From positions 806,001-870,000 of the forward strand of contig NZ_CADFDK010000002.1 of assembly GCF_902832885.1 (NCBI RefSeq): a stretch of 64,000 nucleotides of DNA, read 5' to 3'. The position numbers and the translations under genes were made by a program. A model generated the notes under the pieces. It searched no databases. It was not told the origin of the DNA and saw only the letters and a list, made by a program, of their open reading frames with translations. Every line of letters begins with the position of its first letter. Position 1 is the stretch's first letter. Below are positions 37,938 to 46,985 of this stretch, piece after piece. The stretch comes from Burkholderia seminalis DSM 23518 (lineage in GTDB: Bacteria > Pseudomonadota > Gammaproteobacteria > Burkholderiales > Burkholderiaceae).

Positions 37938-39095
37938 TCAGTGCGCGGACGCGGTGGTGGCCGCGTCGGGCGACTTCCAGTCGATCGCGGCGGCCGGCGC
38001 GCCGTCGATCAGGCGTTCCATGCCTTCGACGACGATCTTCTGGCCGGCCTGCAGGCCCGACTTGATGCGGTAGCTGCGGTTCGTCAGCTCGCCGACCTCG
38101 ACGGCCTGCAGATGCGCGGTGCCCTTCGCGTCGAGCACCCACACCTGCGGCTTGCCGCCCGCGCGCACGACCGCCTGTTGCGGCACCATCACCGCGCTGG
38201 CGTAGTGCGCGCGCGGAATGCGGGCACGCACGTACATGCCCGGCAGCAGCTGGCGTTTCGGGTTGTCGACCAGCACGCGCAGCAGCACGTCGCCGGTGCC
38301 CGGATCGACGTTGACGCCCGAGAACAGCATGCGTCCCTTCACGTCGAAGCGCGTGTCGTCGTCGCGCAGCACGTCGACCGGCAGGCCGTTGCCGGTCGCG
38401 CCCGGCTGCGCGGCAAGCGCGCCGCGCAGCGATTCGAGCGACGCGGCCGGCTGGCGCACGTCGACGTAGACCTGGTCGATCTGCTGGATGCGCGCCATCG
38501 GCTGGCTGTCGGTGCTCGACACCAGCGCGCCTTCGGTCACGAGCGCCTGGTCGATGCGGCCGGCGATCGGCGCCTCCACGGTGGCGAATTTCAGGTCGAG
38601 CTGGCGGCGCGCGAGCGTCGCGCGGGCCTGCGCGACGTCGGCGGCGGCCTGGTCGCGTTGCGACACGGCGTCGTCGTACACCTGGCGGCTGATCGCATCG
38701 GCCTCGACGAGCGGCTTGAAGCGCGCGGTCTGCACCTTCGCGCGTTCGAGCGCGGCCTGCGCGCGCTGCAGCGACGCGGCGGCCGTGTCCATGTCGGCCT
38801 TGAACGGCGCCGGATTGATCTGGAACAGCGGCTGGCCCGCGCGCACCTCGGTGCCTTGTTCGAACAGCCGGCGCTGGACGATGCCGCTGACCTGCGGGCG
38901 GATCTCGGCGATCCGCACGGCCGCGACGCGGCCCGGCAGGTCTTCGCTCACGTCGAGGGGCGCGGCCGCGAGTGTCATCGCCGCAACCGGGATGGCCGGT
39001 GCGGCGGCCTGCTGTTCGGCGGGTCCGCACCCCGCCAGTACTGCCGCCGCCAGCGCGCATACCGCGCTGTAGCAGCATCGTTTCTGATTCTTCAT
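37938..39095 (-). CDS. RND efflux periplasmic adaptor (membrane-fusion protein)
   Basis: 385 residues. The lipobox LAGC anchors it to the inner membrane. The lipoyl halves flank a coiled-coil hairpin (about 90-165, AALERAKVQTARFKPLVEADAISRQVYDD... region), followed by beta-barrel and membrane-proximal domains. It bridges pump and channel. It is the first gene of the adaptor-pump-channel operon. The promoter should lie between 39096 and about 39300; no obvious boxes are seen, and no divergent regulator gene is present, unlike many RND loci. The nearest regulator is the OmpR-type gene downstream. Confidence 0.94.
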   Translation of the reverse strand: MKNQKRCCYSAVCALAAAVLAGCGPAEQQAAAPAIPVAAMTLAAAPLDVSEDLPGRVAAVRIAEIRPQVSGIVQRRLFEQGTEVRAGQPLFQINPAPFKADMDTAAASLQRAQAALERAKVQTARFKPLVEADAISRQVYDDAVSQRDQAAADVAQARATLARRQLDLKFATVEAPIAGRIDQALVTEGALVSSTDSQPMARIQQIDQVYVDVRQPAASLESLRGALAAQPGATGNGLPVDVLRDDDTRFDVKGRMLFSGVNVDPGTGDVLLRVLVDNPKRQLLPGMYVRARIPRAHYASAVMVPQQAVVRAGGKPQVWVLDAKGTAHLQAVEVGELTNRSYRIKSGLQAGQKIVVEGMERLIDGAPAAAIDWKSPDAATTASAH

Positions 39096-39302
39096 GGCGA
39101 CTCCAGGAAATGCAGGCAGTCCATTGCCTGCTTTGACGGAGCGGAGTGTGCGTGGATTAGTTGGCGTCTTTTATGCGGAAAGATGGAGATTCGATGGAGC
39201 CGGCGAAAGGAACCGAAAAGAGGGGGCGTGCGTCGCGACGGTCGAACGAATGGGGGCGGGGCGGTATCCTGCGTGCGGTGGTGCCGGCAATCCGCACGTT
39301 GA

Positions 39303-39662
39303 CGCAGTCAACGAGGAGCGATCGCGGCCTGGCGAGCTACGCTGGCCGTCAGCCGAAAGACACGGCAGTCTGACGGCCAGTCGGACGCCGCGGTGTTCGG
39401 GCTCGATGCGCGCGATGGCTTGCGCCGGTTCGTGAAGAACGAACCGGCGGGGGCGCTGGGCGAATGGAGTGGCGAGGAGGCGCGGCTGCACCGGCTCGCG
39501 ACGACAAGGCTGCCGGGCCCGCGGCGGCTGGATGTCGTGCAGGCGGCGGGGCGCGAGCGGATGCTGCTGAATGCGGTGCCCGGCGACAACCTCGAACTGG
39601 CGCAACTCGCGCCGGCCGCGAAGATGACGATCGTTATCGACGTGTTGAAAGGCCGCGCACGA
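39303..39662 (+). pseudogene. Truncated relic of an aminoglycoside 3'-phosphotransferase gene, APH(3')
   Basis: In the frame of 39303 the translation resembles the N-terminal third of NptII/APH(3') kinases. AAW, QSDAAVF, FVK, GAL, EEARLHRLATT, LDVV, AAGRERMLL, VPG and LAPAAKMTI fall in the same order and spacing as AAW, CSDAAVF, FVK, GAL, DEAARLSWLATT, LDVV, EAGRDWLLL, VPG and LAPAEKVSI. Similarity stops near 39662, where the sequence turns AT-richer. About 170 residues, including the catalytic HGD loop, are absent. An in-frame stop at 39300 and no good start codon leave it non-functional. The comparison is from memory of the NptII sequence. Confidence 0.75.
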
Positions 39663-39751
39663 ATCGCTCCTCCTATCCGTGCGCTATCCAAATTTCGTAG
39701 TACTCCTGCTGTTTTTAAACGAATTCTCGCATTTGCTACGCATTCCCCGCG

Positions 39752-40222
39752 TCAGTCGCGATCCCGCCAGGCATTGGCGAAACGAAGGCCGTCGCCGAGC
39801 GTGCACTGGAACACCTGGGCCGGCGCGACGGGCTGGTACGTCGTGGGCGAAAGCGAGCGCACCGTTACCGTCGCGCTTTCGTCCTGCATCACGCGATACT
39901 GGATCAGCTCGAGCACCGTCGCGCCGCTCGGCTGGACGGTCAGGTGCTGGTTGGCGAACGCGAGCGTATTGCCGCCGATTTCCATGAAATCGCGTATCGC
40001 GAAACCGCCTGATACGGTGGGTACGGGTGCCCGGGTTGCGGCTTGCTGCGCGTTCTGGCACTGGTTCGGCGAGAAGATCGCGGTGACCGTCACGCCCGCG
40101 AAGAGCCGCGTGCGCAGCTGGCGATACGCATTGGCGCTGTCCGGTTGGATGCCCGCGGCCGTTGCCGCGAGGCTGGTTGCCGCGCCGGCGGCAACCAGAA
40201 CAATGGCGAAGCGATTCAGCAT
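39752..40222 (-). CDS. Hypothetical secreted protein
   Basis: 156 residues with a clear signal peptide (MLNRFAIVLVAAGAATSLAA). The mature part has two cysteines (SPNQCQNAQ and VFQCTLGDG) that could form a disulphide, and a beta-rich look (GGNTLAFANQHLTVQPSGATVLELIQYRV). I recognise no family. The ATG at 40222 starts the signal peptide; an earlier in-frame start is not needed. It lies downstream of the ankyrin and catalase genes on the same strand, 80 bases after the ankyrin gene, and may be co-transcribed. The plus-strand frame across it is an extension of the APH relic and not a gene. Confidence 0.65.
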   Translation of the reverse strand: MLNRFAIVLVAAGAATSLAATAAGIQPDSANAYRQLRTRLFAGVTVTAIFSPNQCQNAQQAATRAPVPTVSGGFAIRDFMEIGGNTLAFANQHLTVQPSGATVLELIQYRVMQDESATVTVRSLSPTTYQPVAPAQVFQCTLGDGLRFANAWRDRD

Positions 40223-40303
40223 TTTCCTGTCTCCGTGCGATGAAACCAACGGCACCATAGCACGGTGCGCTCGCATGGTTCAGACGGTTGACGCGTAGTC
40301 GCG

Positions 40304-40915
40304 CTACGGTCTGGCACCGGCTTGCCGCAGCGCATCCGCGGCATCGGTGTTGTCGTGCGTCAGCGCGAGCTGCAGCAGCGACTGGCCGCGCCGGTCGACA
40401 TGGTTCGGATTCGCGCCGTGCGCGACGAGCAGCGGAATCAGTTCGAAGCGATTGAACAGCGTCGCGAATCCCAGTGCGGTTTCGCCGGCGCCGTTCGTCT
40501 GGTCGATCGGGCAGCGCGTGTCGATCAGGCGGCGGGCGATGTCGGGTTCGTTCTTGAAGAGCGCACCCATCAGCGCCGTATTGCCGTGTCGATCGCCGAT
40601 GCACGCGTTGGCGCCGGCCGACAACAGGTAGTCGAGTGCGGCGGGCTGGCCGTCGTACGACGCGAGTATCACGGCCGTAAAGCCGCGGCTGTCGGTGGTG
40701 TCGACGGGATACCCGGCGTCGTGCAACGCGCGCAGGATGTCGACGCGGCCGACGCGGGCGGCGTCGAACCAGTCGCCGTCATAGCGGCGCAGTGCGGCGG
40801 GATCGGCCTTGCCGTACGCCGGCTGGTCGGGCAGATGCGCGCAGCCGGCGATCGCGGCCAGCGCCAGCGCCGTCGTCGCCACGCGAACCGCATGGGTGAA
40901 ACGTTCTGATCGCAT
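40304..40915 (-). CDS. Ankyrin-repeat lipoprotein (AnkB-like)
   Basis: 203 residues. Lipobox IAGC, then about four ankyrin repeats with the usual phrases (DTTDSRGFTAVILASYDGQ, IGDRHGNTALMGALFKNE, QTNGAGETALGFATLFNR, HVDRRGQSLLQLALTHDN). In Pseudomonas aeruginosa a similar protein, AnkB, is encoded with katB and is needed for full catalase activity in the periplasm. Here it follows the katB-like catalase by 78 bases on the same strand, which supports the same role. Confidence 0.88.
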   Translation of the reverse strand: MRSERFTHAVRVATTALALAAIAGCAHLPDQPAYGKADPAALRRYDGDWFDAARVGRVDILRALHDAGYPVDTTDSRGFTAVILASYDGQPAALDYLLSAGANACIGDRHGNTALMGALFKNEPDIARRLIDTRCPIDQTNGAGETALGFATLFNRFELIPLLVAHGANPNHVDRRGQSLLQLALTHDNTDAADALRQAGARP

Positions 40916-40993
40916 GAGGGTGTCCTGATGAAGAAATCGGGCCGGCGTGCGCGGCGCTCCCGCGCACGCCAGGCTGCGACCGGCGTCGCGCGA

Positions 40994-42529
40994 TCAGTTG
41001 TCGCTCAGTTTCGCCGCAAGCGACTGCACCTGCTGAACGTTCGCGTGAACGGCCTGCGCGAGCCGCGTGCCGTAGTCGGCATCGGCCTTGTAGAAGTACG
41101 ACAGCATCGCGTACTGGTTATGCGCGTTCTTCGCCTGGCCGAGATCGCCGGACAGCGCGGTGACGAGGTCGTCCTTGTCCTGCTGCGACAGGCTGCGGTA
41201 GTACTCGCCGGCTTGACGGAACAACAGCTTCTTGTGGATCGCTTCCTGTTGCGTCGTGCCGCTGAGCGGCGTGCGGACCGACTTGTACTGCGGATCCTGC
41301 GCAAGCTCGTTCAGCGTCGACGGCTCGTAGTTCACCTCGCCCTTGCGATCGCCGAAGTTCATCTTGCCGTCCTGGTTGTTGTTGACCACCGGCACGACGG
41401 GGCGGTTGATCGGCAGGTCCATGTAGTTCGCGCCGAGGCGGTACATCTGCGTGTCGGCATACGCGAACAGGCGATCCTGCAGCATCCGGTCTTCGGACGG
41501 CTCGATGCCCGGCACGAGCCGCGACGGCGCGAACGCCGATTCCTCGGTTGACTGGAAGTAGTTGTCGGGCACGCGATTGAGCGTCATCGTGCCGATCTTG
41601 CGTTCAGGTACGCCGGTCCACACCTTCGTATCGTCCAGCGCGTCGAAGTCGAAGCGGTTCAGGTCCTTCGGCGTGAGCACCTGCACGTACAGATCCCACT
41701 TCGGGAAATCGCCTTGCTTCAGCGCGCCGTACAGGTCGTTCGTCATCATGTTCCAGTCGTGCCCGATCGACGCGGCGATCTCTTGCGGACGTAGGCCGTG
41801 CACGCCTTGCTGGCTCTTCCAGTGGAACTTCACGTAGTGCACGTCGCCCTGCGCATTGACGAACTTGAACGCATGCACCGCGAAGCCGTCCATGCGGCGG
41901 TACGAGTCGGGCATCCCGGCATCCGAGTACAGCATCGTCAGCATGTGGGTCGCTTCGGGCGTATGGGCGAAGAAGTCGAACGCGAGGTTCGGGTCCTGCA
42001 CGCCGGTCACGGCGCTCGGCTTGTTCGCGTGAACGAAGTCGGGGAACTTGATGCCGTCGCGAATGAAGAACACGGGCCAGTTGATGCCGACCATGTCCCA
42101 GTTGCCCTGCTGCGTATAGAACTTCACCGCGAAGCCGCGCGGATCGCGTGCCTGTTCGGGCGAGCCGCGATAACCCATCACGGTCGAGAAGCGCACGAAC
42201 ACCGGCGTGCGGGTGCCGGGCGTGAAGACTTTCGCTTTCGTCAGGTCGGAGATGTCGGCGCTCGGCACGAACTCGCCGAATGCCCCGGTGCCGCGCGCAT
42301 GCACGACGCGTTCCGGAATGCGCTCGCGATCGAAGCGCTGCAGTTTCTCGATGAGCGCGGAGTCCTGCAGCAGCACGGGGCCGGCGGGGCCGGCCGTCTG
42401 CGAATTCTGGTTGTCGCCGACGGGCGCGCCCGTGTCGCGCGTGAGTTCGGCGGCATACGGGGAAGCGGAGAGGGCAACGCAGATCGCGGCGACTGCGTGC
42501 CGCAGCGCACGATGAGAGGATGAGGACAT
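40994..42529 (-). CDS. katB: Periplasmic catalase
   Basis: 511 residues, clade-type small-subunit haem catalase with a signal peptide (ALRHAVAAICVALSASPYAA). Catalytic H77 lies in ERVVHARGTGAFGEF and N150 in DMVGINWPVFF; the haem-ligand tyrosine is in RLFAYADTQMYRLG. It breaks hydrogen peroxide down to water and oxygen, here most likely in the periplasm. AAGGAG precedes the ATG at 42529. The ankyrin gene follows, as in the katB-ankB operon of P. aeruginosa, which is induced by peroxide through OxyR. A possible OxyR site lies about 80 bases upstream. Confidence 0.94.
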   Translation of the reverse strand: MSSSSHRALRHAVAAICVALSASPYAAELTRDTGAPVGDNQNSQTAGPAGPVLLQDSALIEKLQRFDRERIPERVVHARGTGAFGEFVPSADISDLTKAKVFTPGTRTPVFVRFSTVMGYRGSPEQARDPRGFAVKFYTQQGNWDMVGINWPVFFIRDGIKFPDFVHANKPSAVTGVQDPNLAFDFFAHTPEATHMLTMLYSDAGMPDSYRRMDGFAVHAFKFVNAQGDVHYVKFHWKSQQGVHGLRPQEIAASIGHDWNMMTNDLYGALKQGDFPKWDLYVQVLTPKDLNRFDFDALDDTKVWTGVPERKIGTMTLNRVPDNYFQSTEESAFAPSRLVPGIEPSEDRMLQDRLFAYADTQMYRLGANYMDLPINRPVVPVVNNNQDGKMNFGDRKGEVNYEPSTLNELAQDPQYKSVRTPLSGTTQQEAIHKKLLFRQAGEYYRSLSQQDKDDLVTALSGDLGQAKNAHNQYAMLSYFYKADADYGTRLAQAVHANVQQVQSLAAKLSDN

Positions 42530-42605
42530 GACGATGGAACTCCTTGAATCCGATCGGTGGTGGGGAAGCCGACTGAATTAGAAGATATCGTCAGATGATT
42601 GGCTA

Positions 42606-42631
42606 ATTGATATTCGATATGTTTTCGATAG
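42606..42631 (-). promoter_or_regulatory. Possible OxyR-binding site upstream of katB
   Basis: Reading the minus strand, CTAT, ATAT and CAAT are spaced by 7 bases each, against the OxyR pattern CTAT-N7-ATAG-N7-CTAT. Ten of the twelve bases in the three tetramers agree; the fourth does not. The stretch is AT-rich and correctly placed for katB control. Confidence 0.35.
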
Positions 42632-42754
42632 CCGCGGTGTCGAAGCGGCGCGGGCCCGCTCGTTGCGGACGAACCGAACCGGTATTGTTGCGCGCGCAAT
42701 GGGTTGTTGCGGCGCGCGTGATGCGGCGACCGTGCGTCACGCGCGCTGGCGCCG

Positions 42755-44242
42755 TCACCCTGCGTTTGCCTGCCAGCCGAGCCCAAGGCTCTTCTGCACC
42801 GACACGTAGTCCTTGATCAGTTCGGCTTGCCCTGCAATCACGTTCTGCTGCGCGGACAGCGCTTCGCGTTGCGTATCGAGCAGGTCGATCATCGACGCGA
42901 CGCCCGCACGATAGCGCTCGTCCATCAGCGAGCGCGAATGCACGGCCGATGTCTGCACCTTCGTCAAGGCGACGACGTGCTCGCGCTGGTGTCCATAGCG
43001 CTGCAATGCGGTGTTGGCATCCTGTAATGCGCCGAGCACGGCCTTCTGATAATTCGCTTCCGCTTCGTCGCGCGACGCTTCGGCTGCCCGTACCGCGCCG
43101 CGCGTGCGACCGAAGTCGAGGATGTTCCATTGCAGGTACGGCGCACCGACCCACGTGAAATTCTGCTTGCGGAACAGGTGCCCCGGGTCCGCCGCGCTGA
43201 AGCCGAGATCGCCGAGCAGCGTCACCTTCGGGAAATAGTCGGCCACATGCTCGCCGATCTGCGCATTGCTCGACGCGAGCCGGCGCTCGGCCGCGCGAAT
43301 GTCGGGGCGTTGCTTGAGCAGCGTGGCCGGATCGCCGATCGCGACGTTGCCGGGCAGCGTCGGCAGCGGCACATCCGCGCTCGACAGCGCGGCATCGAGC
43401 GCGCCGGGCGCGCGGCCCGTCAGGATCGCGAGCCGGTCGAGCGACTCCGTCACCTGCGCGTCGAGCGGGATCAGCGACGCGCGCGTGTTCTCGACCTGCG
43501 TCGTCAGGCGTTCGATGTCCGCATCGGCCGCGACGCCGCGCGCGCGGCGCTGCTGCGTGAGTTCGAGCATCTTCTGCTGCAACCCGGCGGTTTGCCGCGA
43601 CAGCGCAAGCCGCTGCTGCTGGTCGCGCAGGTCGACGTACGCATTGGCGACTTCGGCTGCGATCGACACCTGTGTATCGGCGAGGTCGGCATCCACTGCT
43701 TCGGCCTGTGCGGACGCGGCTTCGACCGCGCGGCGCGTACCGCCGAACAGGTCGATTTCCCAGGTTGCGTCGAAGCCCGCCGAATAGAGCTGCAGCGGGC
43801 CCGAGCCGCCCAGCGACGGCGACGTGCCGCCCGACGGGTTCGAGCCGTTCGACGGCAGCAGCGAACCGAGCGCGCTGATATCGGGTTCGCGCATGCGGAC
43901 GGCCGCGGCGGTGGCCGACGCTTTCGGCAACTGGGCCGCACGCTGTTGCGAGAGCTGTGCACGCGATGCACGCAAGCGTGCCTGGGCCGCGTGCAGATCG
44001 GGGTTGAAGACGAGCGCGGCGGTGATCAGCTCGTCGAGCTGGCGGTCGTTCAGCGCGCGCCACCACGCGCTCGGGGCGGGCGCGGCGGTGTCGACGCCGG
44101 TGGCGGGCGCACGCACGAACGTCGGCGCATCGGGGGCGGCGGGTGCGCCGCGATAGTCGGGGCCGACCGTGCAGCCGGCGAGCAGGCACGCGGCCGCGCA
44201 CAGCGTGAGTGCGGGGCGGCGGGGCGGGAAGAAGGGTTTCAT
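42755..44242 (-). CDS. Outer-membrane efflux lipoprotein (NodT family) of the EmrAB-type pump
   Basis: 495 residues with lipobox LAGC. The start of the mature protein (TVGPDYRGAPA) and two OEP repeats are typical; the second ends with DERYRAGVASMIDLLDTQREALSAQQN. It is the third gene of an adaptor, transporter and channel operon, 13 bases after the transporter gene. It supplies the outer-membrane duct that E. coli EmrAB borrows from TolC. Confidence 0.93.
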   Translation of the reverse strand: MKPFFPPRRPALTLCAAACLLAGCTVGPDYRGAPAAPDAPTFVRAPATGVDTAAPAPSAWWRALNDRQLDELITAALVFNPDLHAAQARLRASRAQLSQQRAAQLPKASATAAAVRMREPDISALGSLLPSNGSNPSGGTSPSLGGSGPLQLYSAGFDATWEIDLFGGTRRAVEAASAQAEAVDADLADTQVSIAAEVANAYVDLRDQQQRLALSRQTAGLQQKMLELTQQRRARGVAADADIERLTTQVENTRASLIPLDAQVTESLDRLAILTGRAPGALDAALSSADVPLPTLPGNVAIGDPATLLKQRPDIRAAERRLASSNAQIGEHVADYFPKVTLLGDLGFSAADPGHLFRKQNFTWVGAPYLQWNILDFGRTRGAVRAAEASRDEAEANYQKAVLGALQDANTALQRYGHQREHVVALTKVQTSAVHSRSLMDERYRAGVASMIDLLDTQREALSAQQNVIAGQAELIKDYVSVQKSLGLGWQANAG

Positions 44243-44255
44243 CGCGTAAGACGGT

Positions 44256-45842
44256 TCAATGGCCGGACGACATCGGTTGCGGCCCGCGCGGCGTTCTCAG
44301 CAGCAGCGCGAGCGGCACGCAGGCGAGCAGCGCGAGGCCCAGCAGATAAAAGGTTTCGGAGTAGGTCATCACGACGGCCTGGATCTGGATCTGCTGCGCC
44401 AGTTGTCCGAGCGCGCGCAGGTTCGAATACGCGAGGTCGCCGGTGTGCGAGAACCAGTTGGCCGCATAGGCGGACAGCCGGTCCTGTCCGATCAGCGAGT
44501 TGGCGGTCACCGATTCGCGGAGCATGGCTGTATGGTAGGTCGTGCGCCGGTCGATCACGGTGCCGATGATCGCGAGGCCGATCGAACCGCCGAGGTTGCG
44601 CGCCATGTTGTAGAGCCCGGCCGCGTCGCCCGAGTCCTCGCGCGCGACGGCCGCCATCGATGCCTGGTTGAGCGGCATCATCGCGAGCATCTGCGCGACG
44701 CCGCGGATCAGTTGCGACCACACGAAGTCGTGGCCGACGCTCTGCGCGGTCAGGCTGATGTCGAGCATGCAGCTCAGGCAGAACAGCAGCAGCCCCGAGA
44801 TCACGAGGATGCGGAAATCGACCTTGCCGAGCAGGCGCGGCAGGATCGGCATCACGAGAAAGGCCGGCAGCCCCGACAGCAGCATGATCGCGCCGGCCTG
44901 TTCCGCGTTGTAGCCGGCGACGATCGCGAGGAACTGCGGCAGCAGGTAGGACACCCCGTACAGCCCGGCGCCGACCGCGGACACGATCACGATCACGCTT
45001 GCGTAGCGCGGGTTGCGCATCAGCGACAGCCGCACGATCGGCCGTGTCGCGAAGCGTTGCGACAGCGCGATCAGGATCATCCCGGCCAACGACACGATGC
45101 TCAGCGTGACGATCATCTGCGATTCGAACCAGCGTTCGCGCTGGCCTTCCTCGAGCACGACGGTGAGCGAGCTCAGGCCGATCGCGAGGCCGAAGATGCC
45201 GAGCCAGTCCGCGTTGAAGAACGCGCTCCAGTGCGGGCGGTCCGACGGCAGTCCGAACACCAGCAGCGCCATCAGCAGCAGGCACACGGGCAGGTTCAGG
45301 AAGAAGCACCAGCTCCAGCTCACGTTTTCCGCGAGCCAGCCGCCGAGCACCGGGCCGAACAACGGCCCGAGCAGCACGATCAGGCCGAACAGCGTCATCC
45401 CGACCGGCAGTTGCGAGAGCGGCAGCCGCGTGCGGATGATCGTCTGCGCGGTCGGGATCAGCGCGCCGCCCGTGAAGCCCTGGCCGATCCGGCCGGCGAT
45501 CATCATCGGCAGCGAGTGCGACCAGCCGCACATCATCGAGAACGCGATGAACAGCGCGGAGTTCGTCAGCAGGAAATTGCGCAGCCCGAACACGCGCGTG
45601 AGCCACGCGGCGAGCGGGATCATCACGATCTCCGACATCAGGTAGCCGGTCGAGATCCAGGTGCCTTCGGTGCCGGTCGCGCCGATTTCGCCCTGGATCT
45701 GCGGCAACGCGGAGTTCGTGATCGAAATGTCGAGCGTGGCCATCAGCGCGCCGAGCGCGCCGGCCGCGACCGCGATCCAGTCGGTGACGCTTGCGCGGCC
45801 TTCGTGCGGCGGCGCGGGCATCGTGGCGGACGTATCAGCCAT
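44256..45842 (-). CDS. EmrB/QacA-type MFS drug transporter (DHA2, 14 helices)
   Basis: 528 residues with about fourteen membrane helices. The DHA2 signature motif C lies in GPLFGPVLGGWLAENVSWSWCFFLN, and motif D1 is near LMATLDISITNSALPQI. It exports hydrophobic compounds driven by protons together with the HlyD-type adaptor. The ATG at 45842 overlaps the adaptor gene by 8 bases. A larger open frame upstream is antisense to the adaptor gene and not used. Confidence 0.94.
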   Translation of the reverse strand: MADTSATMPAPPHEGRASVTDWIAVAAGALGALMATLDISITNSALPQIQGEIGATGTEGTWISTGYLMSEIVMIPLAAWLTRVFGLRNFLLTNSALFIAFSMMCGWSHSLPMMIAGRIGQGFTGGALIPTAQTIIRTRLPLSQLPVGMTLFGLIVLLGPLFGPVLGGWLAENVSWSWCFFLNLPVCLLLMALLVFGLPSDRPHWSAFFNADWLGIFGLAIGLSSLTVVLEEGQRERWFESQMIVTLSIVSLAGMILIALSQRFATRPIVRLSLMRNPRYASVIVIVSAVGAGLYGVSYLLPQFLAIVAGYNAEQAGAIMLLSGLPAFLVMPILPRLLGKVDFRILVISGLLLFCLSCMLDISLTAQSVGHDFVWSQLIRGVAQMLAMMPLNQASMAAVAREDSGDAAGLYNMARNLGGSIGLAIIGTVIDRRTTYHTAMLRESVTANSLIGQDRLSAYAANWFSHTGDLAYSNLRALGQLAQQIQIQAVVMTYSETFYLLGLALLACVPLALLLRTPRGPQPMSSGH

Positions 45843-46971
45843 GGCGCTGCTCGTCGCGGGCCGAACGCGTGTCGACGTCGACCGTGACCGACAGCCCCGG
45901 CAGCAGCATGCGCTGCGCGCGGGCGTTCGAGTCCAGGCGGATGCGCACCGGCACGCGCTGGACGATCTTCGTGAAGTTGCCGGTCGCGTTTTCCGGCGGC
46001 AGCAGCGCGAACTGCGCGCCGGTGCCGGGCGCGAAGCTGTCGACGACGCCGGACAACGTGCCGTCCGGCAGTGCGTCGACATGCAGCGACACGGGCTGGC
46101 CGATGCGCATGTTGCCGATCTGCGTTTCCTTGAAGTTCGCGACGAGATAGATCGAGTCGACCGGCACGACGGTCAGCAGCCGCGTGCCGGGCTGCACGTA
46201 CTGGCCGACGCGTACCGTGCGATCGCCGACGCGGCCGGCGAGCGTGCTGCGCACGATCGTGTTGTCGAGATCGAGCTGCGATTGCGCGGCGCTGGCCTGC
46301 GCGGCCTCGAGCTGCGCGTGCGCCTGCTGGAGTTGCGCGGTGAACGACGCGATCTGCGTGCGCGCGGCAGCGATCGACGCGGTGTTCGCGGCCAGCGTCG
46401 CGGCGGCCTGGTCGCGTGTGCTCTTCAGGTCGGCGACGCGTTCGTGCGTTTCGGCGCCGGTTGCCGCGAGTGGCGCATAGCGCGTGTATTCGTCGCTGGC
46501 GTGCTGAGCATTGATGCGGGACACCTTCGCCTGCGCGTCGGCCTGCTCGAGATTCGCACGCTGCTGGCTGATGTCGGCTTCGGCGCGCGCGATGTCCGCA
46601 CGGCGGGCGTCGACGGTGGCCAGCGCCTGCGCGAGCGCGACCTGGTACTGGCGGACATCGAGCCGCACGAGCGGATCTCCGGCCTTCACGGCCTGGTTGT
46701 CGCGCACATAGACGTCGGTCACGTAGCCCGCGACTTTCGGCGCGGCGGTCATGCTGTCCGCCTGCAGGTACGCATCGTTGGTGCTTTCGATGAAGCGGCC
46801 GACCGTCCACCAGCGGCCGAGCCAGACGGCGCCGCCGATGGCGGCGAGCACGGCGACGGCGAGCAGGATGCGCCGCTTCGATCCGCCGTTTCCGTTGCGC
46901 GGCGTTGTTCCGTTTTCCTGACGATCTGCTTTCTGTGGCGGGTGCTGGGGCGGGTCTTGCGGCGTCGACAT
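45835..46971 (-). CDS. EmrA/HlyD-type periplasmic adaptor
   Basis: 378 residues. A cytoplasmic proline-rich start is followed by one membrane helix (33-52, RRILLAVAVLAAIGGAVWLG), a biotinyl-lipoyl half (VAGYVTDVYVRDNQAVKAGD), a long coiled-coil hairpin and a barrel (RVGQYVQPGTRLLTVVP). It links the MFS pump to the channel. It is the first gene of the operon and diverges from the TetR gene with 91 bases between the starts. That gap carries inverted repeats likely to bind the TetR protein. Confidence 0.94.
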   Translation of the reverse strand: MSTPQDPPQHPPQKADRQENGTTPRNGNGGSKRRILLAVAVLAAIGGAVWLGRWWTVGRFIESTNDAYLQADSMTAAPKVAGYVTDVYVRDNQAVKAGDPLVRLDVRQYQVALAQALATVDARRADIARAEADISQQRANLEQADAQAKVSRINAQHASDEYTRYAPLAATGAETHERVADLKSTRDQAAATLAANTASIAAARTQIASFTAQLQQAHAQLEAAQASAAQSQLDLDNTIVRSTLAGRVGDRTVRVGQYVQPGTRLLTVVPVDSIYLVANFKETQIGNMRIGQPVSLHVDALPDGTLSGVVDSFAPGTGAQFALLPPENATGNFTKIVQRVPVRIRLDSNARAQRMLLPGLSVTVDVDTRSARDEQRHG

Positions 46972-46985
46972 GCGGGATCCAATTT

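Noticed and set aside
34702-38073. A 1123-codon open frame antisense to the RND pump
   Set aside because: Translation has no recognisable domain and lies opposite a certain gene.
39393-40298. A 301-codon plus-strand gene starting in the APH-like region
   Set aside because: Only the first 90 codons resemble anything; the rest runs opposite the secreted-protein gene and is chance read-through.
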